This document shows, piece by piece, positions 1-6,228 of a stretch of DNA of 8,008 bases. Source of the stretch: an uncultured Flammeovirgaceae bacterium (GTDB taxonomy: Bacteria; Bacteroidota; Bacteroidia; Cytophagales; Cyclobacteriaceae); contig CAMPJM010000166.1 of the NCBI GenBank assembly GCA_946886805.1, forward strand, positions 1 through 8,008, read 5' to 3'. A program made the position numbers and the translations under genes. Below the pieces are notes generated by a model. That model was not told where the DNA came from. It searched no databases and saw nothing but the letters and a program-made list of their open reading frames with translations. Positions within the stretch are counted from its first letter, which is position 1. Each line of letters begins with the position of its first letter.

Positions 1-74
1 TCCTTTTCCTTTTCACGCTTGGCACAACCAACAGAGATGCACAAGAGCAAAATCAATGTAAACGAATATCTCAC
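1..74 (-). CDS. N-terminal fragment of a lipoprotein gene (cut by window edge)
   Basis: Only the first 24 codons are present; the gene continues beyond base 1. The translation, MRYSFTLILLLCISVGC followed by AKREKEK, is a short lipoprotein signal peptide: a basic N-terminus, a hydrophobic core and a lipobox ending at Cys17. The start is read as GTG at 74-72. The same frame has a TAG at 83-81, only two codons upstream, so no ATG start is possible, and the only later candidate (a TTG) would shorten the signal peptide. The GTG shares bases with the TGA stop of the VCBS/ASPIC gene (GTGA overlap), which implies translational coupling and a shared transcript. The mature protein cannot be identified. 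In Bacteroidota, large VCBS/ASPIC proteins are often followed by a second VCBS protein or a PAP2/vanadium haloperoxidase-like protein. That is recalled context, not something this fragment shows. Confidence 0.72.
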   Translation of the reverse strand, partial: MRYSFTLILLLCISVGCAKREKEK

Positions 75-3000
75 TTCTTTCTAATTTTATATATTTCTAC
101 CCCTTTGCCGTTAATGCTAAATATTAATTGATCATCTACCTCAACTATACTTCGCACATCTCCGGTAAGATTAAATCCGGATTTATGTTGAGGGATATAA
201 GTAAATTGCCCCTCCCCGTTCCCCTGGAGTAAGATGCCATAATTAGCATCATATTTACCAAAACGTAATCTTGCCTGATTTATATTACCGCACATTAATA
301 GATCCTTATATCCATCGGAATTATAATCGAATGAAATGGTAGTAAATACAGGAGAAAATTGCGCCTGAACCGGCAAAGCACTAACTTCAAATTTGGAACC
401 GTCTTTTCTCGTAAATACAGTTGTCTCTAATCTTTCCACAGAAAGGCGTTCTGCCTTGCCTAGCTCATCCTTTGTGAAAATATCATCAATGGTGGCCTCT
501 GAATAACTTTCGTAGGTAGGAAACGAGGTTCTCTTTGAACTCATCTGACGCATCAATTCATCTCTCGTGACATAAGGGTAATCTTTTCCCTGTACATAAA
601 AAGTTAAAAACGGATCTACAGAGCCATTATCATCAAAATCATCATAATAAAGGGAAGCAGGCTCTTTGGCTGAAGCTTTCACCTGGGAATTTAAACCTAT
701 ATTTCCGATCACCAGTTCCGGAACATCATCACCATTTAAATCATCAATTAATAAATCATTCCACCACCCGCTGTATTCTTCCTCAAAATAAGTTTTTGTA
801 TCGTTTACAAGCTTTCCATTATCATTTTTAAAAATACTAACAGGCATCCATTCTCCAACCACAGTCAGTTCATGCTTTCCATCTCCATCAAGGTCATGCC
901 ATTCGGCGTCTGTGACCATACCAGGGTTTACAAGATCCTGAGCAACTTGGCTGGTTTTATCTTCAAATTTTCCCTTCATATTATTGATCAGCAAATAACT
1001 TCTTGGTGCTTCAGGATAACGACCTGGAATGACCCTACCTCCTATAAAAAGATCTATAAAACCATCATTGTTAATATCAGAAGCAGTTACGCAACTTGTG
1101 CTGGTAAACATATCTGGTAAAGCAGCAAAACTTTTAACAAATTTTCCATTCCCTTTATTGATATAAAGCCTATCCTGAAGTAAAGTATCCTGAGCCATAT
1201 AATTGTTATAGCCTCCACTTCCAACATACAAATCTAGAAGATGATCATTATTTATATCTACAAAAAGAGCAGCCACATCTTCGCTCATTTTATCCTGTTC
1301 AAAAACTTCTGAGTTTTGCTGCATAAAAGAACCATCGGTTTTTTGAAATAACAATATTCCCGCTTGCCCTTCGGCTCCACCTATATACAGATCTTCTAAA
1401 TTGTCATTATTCAAGTCTGCTTTTGCGATACATGGACCAGCGAAAGACAGCGGATTTATTAGCAAGGGTTGTCTCTTAAAATCGATAGGAGTCTTTTTTG
1501 TGGCCTTAAAATCTATTAGGTCTTCGACTTTTTCAAAATAAACTTCCTCCTTTTGCTGTGGGATAAATTCTCCTAAAGCATCTTCTTGCGACAATTTTAA
1601 AACTTGATCTGTCTTAACGTTATATAGCATTTGCTGCTTTCCATCGAGCCAAACTACTCTTAAGGAATCTATTACCTCAATAGTGCCGAGACCAAAATGG
1701 AGAATTCCTGGTAGACTTGATTGATAACCTCTTGCTGTTGCCAATTCCTGATACTGTTGCTTTCCTTTTGAATATAGCCACACTTTAGCTCCTATTCCCT
1801 CAGTATTTCTTTCTTTTCCACTTAGTTTTAACTTTAAAAAATGATGATCTAATAATGCATCAGCTTGATTTTGATAGACAAAAGCGGCTTGATTTATATT
1901 GTTGATGATCAGTTCTAAATCGCCGTCGTTGTCAAGATCCGCATAAGCAGCACCATTGCTATTGGAAGCATGATCCAGGCCCCATGCCGACCGCTGCTGA
2001 GAAAAGGTTAGGTCACCGTTATTCTTAAAAATGTAATTCTTTACATTAGAGGAAGGAATCGCATTTACCAATTCAAGCACCTTTTGAGGATCCAGAGAAC
2101 TGGACATTTTTTGATAAAACGAACTTTTATATTTTATAAAATCAAGGTTAGTAAAATCTCTTAAGAAGCCGTTACTAACGAAAAGATCTTTAAAACCGTC
2201 ATTATCATAATCGGCAAACAAAGGCGCCCAACTCCAATCGGTATTGGATACCCCAGCCAATTGCCCAATCTCACTAAAGGTACCATTGCCATTATTTAAA
2301 TGAAGCATGTTACGCATATATTGATTATGAAATCCTACTCTTACAAACATCTGATAGTATTCATAATTGTCTGGCGAAAACAATAATTTTTGTCTTTTAT
2401 TATCCTCTGGCAACATGTCAAGCGTATAAATATCTGGCAGGCCATCATTGTTGATATCGCTGATATCAGTACCCATCGAATAAAGTGATATATGTCCAAG
2501 GCTACTTTGTATTTGATCCGTAAAAGTACCGTCTCCATTATTGATATAAAGATTGTCAGGGGCTGAATAATCATTGCTGACATAGATATCCTGCCAGCCG
2601 TCCATGTTAATATCTGCAATGCCCGCACCTAAGCCATAAGTTAACGGAGAGCCTGCAAGTCCAGCCTCCTTAGATATTTCTGTGAAGTAATTATCATTAT
2701 TTCTAAAAAGCTTCACCCTTACATTAGGTGCTTCTTCCTTCAAAATTTTTGCAATGCTGTAGTCATCGAGATTATTGTAAATGGTAATGTTGTGGTTTAA
2801 TAAAAACATATCAAGGTCACCATCTCGATCGTAATCAAAAAAAGTAGCACTTGTGCTGTAAGCTGAGTCTGCAAGGTTATATTTTGCTGCCTGTTCTAAG
2901 AACTTTACATTACCAGTTGAATCAACACCTTGATTAATAAATAACTCATTTGCTCTTGCATAACCCGGCATATGTCCTGAATAGCAGACATAAATATCCA

Positions 3001-3442
3001 AAAGACCATCACCATTCACATCAGCCATGGAGGTACCGGTCGCCCAACCAAGTTTTTTACCTGCTACACCTGCTTTTTCAGTAACATCTACGAATTTCAT
3101 ACTGCCACCATTGATATAAAGCTTATTGAAAACCATATTTCCGGTGAAGTAGATATCCTGTAAACCATCATTATTAACGTCTCCTGCTGCAACACCACCT
3201 CCATTATAGAAGTACTGGTACATTAATATATTGCCATAGGGATTGTTGGTAAGGGTGTTTGAAAATTTTATATTGGTAGTATTGGACGATAGAAGTTTAA
3301 AGAGGGTTTCTTTAACCTTTTGTGCTGAAACAACTTCTTCTTTTTTGTCCTTTTTGCCTTGCTCCTGACAACCAAATACAATTAATATTAAAATGACGAA
3401 TCTGAATTTTATAAAGTATAATTCTTTAAGCCTTTTTAGCAT
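71..3442 (-). CDS. FG-GAP/VCBS repeat lipoprotein with central ASPIC/UnbV domain (CRTAC1-like)
   Basis: This 1123-residue envelope lipoprotein has a signal peptide at residues 1-24 and a lipidated Cys25 (VFGC). Fourteen DxDxDG-type calcium-binding loops are visible. Seven lie before the ASPIC/UnbV domain, starting near residues 88, 141, 203, 277, 329, 411 and 502. Seven lie after it, near 676, 729, 789, 850, 901, 935 and 1039. Several in the first half precede an 'LYINNGDGTF' strand and an 'AGL/AGV' turn, the CRTAC1-type pattern. The ASPIC/UnbV domain covers about 545-610 (GIGAKVWLY, ATARGYQSS, LHFGLG, VVWLDGK). The 7 + 7 count suggests two calcium-stabilised beta-propellers. No catalytic motif is evident, so binding or scaffolding is likelier than catalysis. 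It lies 190 bp beyond the Sus-type genes behind a terminator-like hairpin, and its TGA overlaps the next gene. Substrate and partners are unknown. ATG at 3442 is the natural start because it gives a complete signal peptide. Confidence 0.93.
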   Translation of the reverse strand: MLKRLKELYFIKFRFVILILIVFGCQEQGKKDKKEEVVSAQKVKETLFKLLSSNTTNIKFSNTLTNNPYGNILMYQYFYNGGGVAAGDVNNDGLQDIYFTGNMVFNKLYINGGSMKFVDVTEKAGVAGKKLGWATGTSMADVNGDGLLDIYVCYSGHMPGYARANELFINQGVDSTGNVKFLEQAAKYNLADSAYSTSATFFDYDRDGDLDMFLLNHNITIYNNLDDYSIAKILKEEAPNVRVKLFRNNDNYFTEISKEAGLAGSPLTYGLGAGIADINMDGWQDIYVSNDYSAPDNLYINNGDGTFTDQIQSSLGHISLYSMGTDISDINNDGLPDIYTLDMLPEDNKRQKLLFSPDNYEYYQMFVRVGFHNQYMRNMLHLNNGNGTFSEIGQLAGVSNTDWSWAPLFADYDNDGFKDLFVSNGFLRDFTNLDFIKYKSSFYQKMSSSLDPQKVLELVNAIPSSNVKNYIFKNNGDLTFSQQRSAWGLDHASNSNGAAYADLDNDGDLELIINNINQAAFVYQNQADALLDHHFLKLKLSGKERNTEGIGAKVWLYSKGKQQYQELATARGYQSSLPGILHFGLGTIEVIDSLRVVWLDGKQQMLYNVKTDQVLKLSQEDALGEFIPQQKEEVYFEKVEDLIDFKATKKTPIDFKRQPLLINPLSFAGPCIAKADLNNDNLEDLYIGGAEGQAGILLFQKTDGSFMQQNSEVFEQDKMSEDVAALFVDINNDHLLDLYVGSGGYNNYMAQDTLLQDRLYINKGNGKFVKSFAALPDMFTSTSCVTASDINNDGFIDLFIGGRVIPGRYPEAPRSYLLINNMKGKFEDKTSQVAQDLVNPGMVTDAEWHDLDGDGKHELTVVGEWMPVSIFKNDNGKLVNDTKTYFEEEYSGWWNDLLIDDLNGDDVPELVIGNIGLNSQVKASAKEPASLYYDDFDDNGSVDPFLTFYVQGKDYPYVTRDELMRQMSSKRTSFPTYESYSEATIDDIFTKDELGKAERLSVERLETTVFTRKDGSKFEVSALPVQAQFSPVFTTISFDYNSDGYKDLLMCGNINQARLRFGKYDANYGILLQGNGEGQFTYIPQHKSGFNLTGDVRSIVEVDDQLIFSINGKGVEIYKIRKK

Positions 3443-3570
3443 CTTCTAAAGATATAGGATTGTTTTTTCAAAAAGATAGGTCGGGGAACATGAAATTTAT
3501 TGACCCAAGCTACAAGAATTAGCGGATTAAATTTGGATCCAACTAGACCAGGAAATGTAATAAATTCAGG

Positions 3571-3615
3571 TTTTAATAAAAGAATGCGCTATGTTAAAAA
3601 ACCCATAGCGCATTC
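3571..3615 (-). terminator. Putative Rho-independent terminator after the SusD/SGBP operon
   Basis: Two perfectly complementary 12-base arms (GAATGCGCTATG at 3582-3593, CATAGCGCATTC at 3604-3615) enclose a 10-base loop. The hairpin begins 17 nt after the stop of the three-IPT lipoprotein gene. Read on the minus strand, the stem is followed by TTTTATTAAAA, a short interrupted T-tract. On the plus strand no T-tract follows, so it fits minus-strand termination. The arms are half G/C, well above the surrounding sequence. The broken T-tract means termination may be partial, leaving some read-through into the VCBS gene. Confidence 0.7.
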
Positions 3616-3632
3616 CAGTAAGTTAAGTATTG

Positions 3633-4895
3633 TTATTTCAAAACTACTGCATCAACATAAATTAGATTGTTTTCAGTGCCTACATCTTGAAGTACTAATT
3701 CACTAATATCAGATGGATTTTCTAAGTCACTTAAGGGAATTATAAAGGTTCTATATTCACCAGGAACAACATCCAACGCTTTAGATTTAGATGTAACTCC
3801 ATCACTCCCTTTTATATACAACTGTACATCTCCTCCTGTTGCAGGGTCACCGTATATTGATAATGTTATCGTCTTATACCCCGTCAAATCAAAGGCTGAA
3901 GGTTTAGGATAAATTTGAACCCCTCCCCATGTTCCCTGATAATTTACCTTAATTGCATAATTGCCATTAAGCGGTTGCTCTTGATTTGCATAATCTCGAA
4001 CACTTCCCCAGCCTCCATTTTCCCATACATCAATAAATTTCTCTTCAAACACAACTATTCTAGGAACTTCAGTTACGACGATAATAGTAAAGTCTTCTTC
4101 TGTGGAAACAGTACCAGTAGCAGTAATAACAGTAACGATTCCTGTAGAAGCTACTTTAGGGACTCTAAATGTAAGGCTGGTGGGACCATCAACTTCAAAT
4201 TCTGTTTCTGTTTCACCTATTTTAACCGATTCGACATCAACAAAGTTAATTCCCTCAATAGTAATTTCTTTGTCCGCTTCTCCACTCATTGAGGAAACAG
4301 AATTTATTACAGGTTGATCCAAAATAGTAATTGTAACTTCGTCAGAGCCTCCACCCGTTCTAACAACGATATTTGTTTCGCCAAGTACAGAACTAAAAGG
4401 AATAGTAAACACTATAGTATTTTGAGTAGCAGTAAAATCTACCGAAGCACCACCGATTAATACTTCATTAACCCAATTTAACTCCTCTCCAGTAATAGTT
4501 ATCTCACTTCCCGGTAAAGCTTTAAGGGGGGAAACTTCTATAATCGTAGGTTCAACAACAGCCCTAAACAACATCCTATCTGACCCGTTTGGACTATAAA
4601 CAGCAATGTTCAGTTCTCCTACTTCTACTTCATTAGGAACTTTTGATGTAATAGTAGTCGCAGTTTTAGTAAACTCAGCATCAACATTTCCAAATTTAAC
4701 TTCGGTTACATCTTCAAAATTAACACCGGTTAAAATGACTTCCGTTCCACGTAAACCTTCTGTAACGGATATTTCCGTAATAGTGGGTTTAAGTTGTAAA
4801 TAGGAACTTACTTCTTCATCATCGCCGCAACTTACCGCAACCAGCAGTAAGAAGGGGATGAAGAAAAACAATAAATTTTTATCTATATTTTTCAT
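3633..4895 (-). CDS. IPT/TIG-domain lipoprotein with C-terminal jelly-roll-like domain; putative surface glycan-binding protein
   Basis: This 420-residue lipoprotein has a signal peptide at 1-22 and a lipidated Cys23 (VSC) followed by GDDEE, an acidic stretch resembling the Bacteroidota surface-export signal. Three consecutive IPT/TIG Ig-like domains cover about 36-113, 115-192 and 195-272. Each carries the family's pattern, such as 'PTITEIS..EGLRGTEVILTG.NF', 'G..ITITGEEL' and 'ADKEITIEGINF'. The C-terminal part, about 278-420, is a beta-rich domain with aromatic residues (W291, W296, W323, Y329) and an 'IYVDAVVLK' end. It looks like a galactose-binding or CBM-type jelly-roll; I cannot assign a CBM family. 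By position and architecture it is probably a SusE/SusF-analogous glycan-binding protein on the cell surface, with the IPT domains as a spacer. It is the last gene before the hairpin and starts 38 nt after its upstream neighbour. Binding to glycan is inferred; no ligand is indicated. Confidence 0.88.
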   Translation of the reverse strand: MKNIDKNLLFFFIPFLLLVAVSCGDDEEVSSYLQLKPTITEISVTEGLRGTEVILTGVNFEDVTEVKFGNVDAEFTKTATTITSKVPNEVEVGELNIAVYSPNGSDRMLFRAVVEPTIIEVSPLKALPGSEITITGEELNWVNEVLIGGASVDFTATQNTIVFTIPFSSVLGETNIVVRTGGGSDEVTITILDQPVINSVSSMSGEADKEITIEGINFVDVESVKIGETETEFEVDGPTSLTFRVPKVASTGIVTVITATGTVSTEEDFTIIVVTEVPRIVVFEEKFIDVWENGGWGSVRDYANQEQPLNGNYAIKVNYQGTWGGVQIYPKPSAFDLTGYKTITLSIYGDPATGGDVQLYIKGSDGVTSKSKALDVVPGEYRTFIIPLSDLENPSDISELVLQDVGTENNLIYVDAVVLK

Positions 4896-4933
4896 TTATT
4901 TAATTTTATAGTAAGAGTTATAAGTTCATTAAC

Positions 4934-6178
4934 CTAATCAACAACATTTTGTATCCTCACATTATCATATGCTATGACAGCATGATCGCTATCTCCTTCG
5001 GTGGTTTTTTGAAGAATTAAACGAAATGAATTGTTCCCATCAGCTCTTCCTTTAGTTAGATCACCATACTCAGACAATCCGAGTCCATTTAATGGAATAG
5101 ATAAGGTATACCATGTTCCATCTGTGCTTTGAATATAATCTGCCAGTACAGACGACGTTTGAATTTCTGCCCCTGATGCATCATAAACTACCAAAAACAT
5201 TGAAAGTCCCTCTAATGAGGTAGTTACTACAGCCATTTCCATTTTTATCTCAAAATTGGAGATGGCAATGGTAGAATCATATTTTGTTGTTGGCGTAAAA
5301 TTAGTCCACCAGCTGCCATCTGTATAATCCCAGTCAGTGAAATGAAGAGCCTTTTTTTCATTCCACCCATAGCTACCTGGTATTGGCATGTTAATAAGAT
5401 TAAAGTTACCATCAATAGGTTCTATGCCCACAGCTGTATTGGTAATTTCTCCCCAATATGCTACTCTATTTATATCATCGAAGTTTGTTATCATTCCGTT
5501 GCCATCATAAAATCGCGTGTTCCTACTTGCAGATGAATTCCCACTTTCCGAAGAAACAAAAATATCCAAATCACCTTCCTGAGGATCAAATCCTTCCGGA
5601 ATAGTTACACTCATAGATCCACCATTAGCAGAAGTGCTAATTCCTTCAATTGTATAAACATCACCAGGAAAGAAAACTGTATCCACAAAGAAAAAATAAC
5701 TACCGTACAAAGTAATTTTATCGCCAGCTTTTGCTAATGTATTACTAATTTGCTCAATTCTTGGTGCCGGAGGTAAGGTTTCGAAACTAATAACAGCTTC
5801 ACCAAAAGGGTTTATCACTCTTAATGTATGTGGTAAATTGGGTGTTGTAGCCACGGTTGGAACACTATCTAAAACAGTTACAATTAGATGCGTTTCAGTA
5901 GCGTACTCCGGATTAATATTTATAGGGTAATCATTCATATACACCATTGAGGTACTAGCCAAATTTTGCCCAACAACAACCAATGTACTACCCAAAGTAC
6001 CTTTTGTAAAGGCACTATCAGCAGTCGCAGGATCTGTAAATCGCACTCTTTCAATTATAGGCGCTGCACCACTTACATCTTCATCATTATTACAGGATGT
6101 AAGAAATAGACCACCTCCACTGAAAAAGAATAAGAGCAAATAGCTTATTCTAAAATTATATAAAATTTTATTTTTCAT
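4934..6178 (-). CDS. IPT/TIG-domain lipoprotein with SGBP-B-like C-terminal glycan-binding domain
   Basis: This 414-residue lipoprotein has a signal peptide at 1-28 and a lipidated Cys29 (LTSC) followed by NNDED, an acidic surface-export-like stretch. Two IPT/TIG-like domains lie at about 40-133 and 138-224. The C-terminal region, about 228-413, begins 'ITNFDD' and ends 'VIAYDNVRIQNV'. It is rich in exposed-type aromatics (W242, W272, W283, W290, W291) and resembles the glycan-binding domain of SGBP-B proteins, first known from xyloglucan loci. That likeness is by eye, and the sugar need not be xyloglucan. An in-frame ATG at 6202 would add eight residues (MLNFRNLN). I prefer 6178 because it gives a typical MKNK signal peptide and leaves 50 nt after the SusD stop, but 6202 is possible. 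The gene directly follows SusD, the usual slot for a surface glycan-binding protein that hands oligosaccharide to the SusCD complex. Confidence 0.88.
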   Translation of the reverse strand: MKNKILYNFRISYLLLFFFSGGGLFLTSCNNDEDVSGAAPIIERVRFTDPATADSAFTKGTLGSTLVVVGQNLASTSMVYMNDYPININPEYATETHLIVTVLDSVPTVATTPNLPHTLRVINPFGEAVISFETLPPAPRIEQISNTLAKAGDKITLYGSYFFFVDTVFFPGDVYTIEGISTSANGGSMSVTIPEGFDPQEGDLDIFVSSESGNSSASRNTRFYDGNGMITNFDDINRVAYWGEITNTAVGIEPIDGNFNLINMPIPGSYGWNEKKALHFTDWDYTDGSWWTNFTPTTKYDSTIAISNFEIKMEMAVVTTSLEGLSMFLVVYDASGAEIQTSSVLADYIQSTDGTWYTLSIPLNGLGLSEYGDLTKGRADGNNSFRLILQKTTEGDSDHAVIAYDNVRIQNVVD

Positions 6179-6228
6179 ATTCAAATTTCTAAAGTTTAAC
6201 ATTTTTTAACTAACGGATAGATCGCTTA

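Noticed and set aside
2341..2628. A 95-codon minus-strand open frame inside the VCBS gene in another frame.
   Set aside because: It is an alternate-frame shadow of repeated DxNxDG-coding sequence, with no start context or recognisable domain.
1062..3190. Recurrent 'ccatcattgttaatatc'-like DNA words, suggestive of dispersed repeats.
   Set aside because: They are the antisense of codons for the DINNDG calcium loops and are degenerate at third positions, so protein repeat structure explains them.
3443..3580. A stop-free minus-strand frame upstream of the VCBS gene that might be a gene remnant or N-terminal extension.
   Set aside because: It is out of frame with the VCBS start, lacks a start codon, and the translated sequence resembles nothing I recognise; the annotated ATG already gives a full signal peptide.
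3582..3615. The 12-bp inverted repeat read as an operator or mobile-element terminal repeat.
   Set aside because: It is a single copy, sits right after a stop codon, has a T-rich 3' side on the minus strand, and no transposase or target duplication is present; a terminator is simpler.
3500..3706. A 68-codon plus-strand open frame spanning the intergenic region.
   Set aside because: It runs through both arms of the terminator hairpin and into the 3' end of the three-IPT gene antisense, has no signal or domain resemblance and no promoter-like sequence.
3915..4292. A 125-codon plus-strand open frame.
   Set aside because: It is entirely antisense to the three-IPT lipoprotein; its Ser/Asn/Phe-rich composition is what the opposite strand of Thr/Val/Glu-rich repeats gives.
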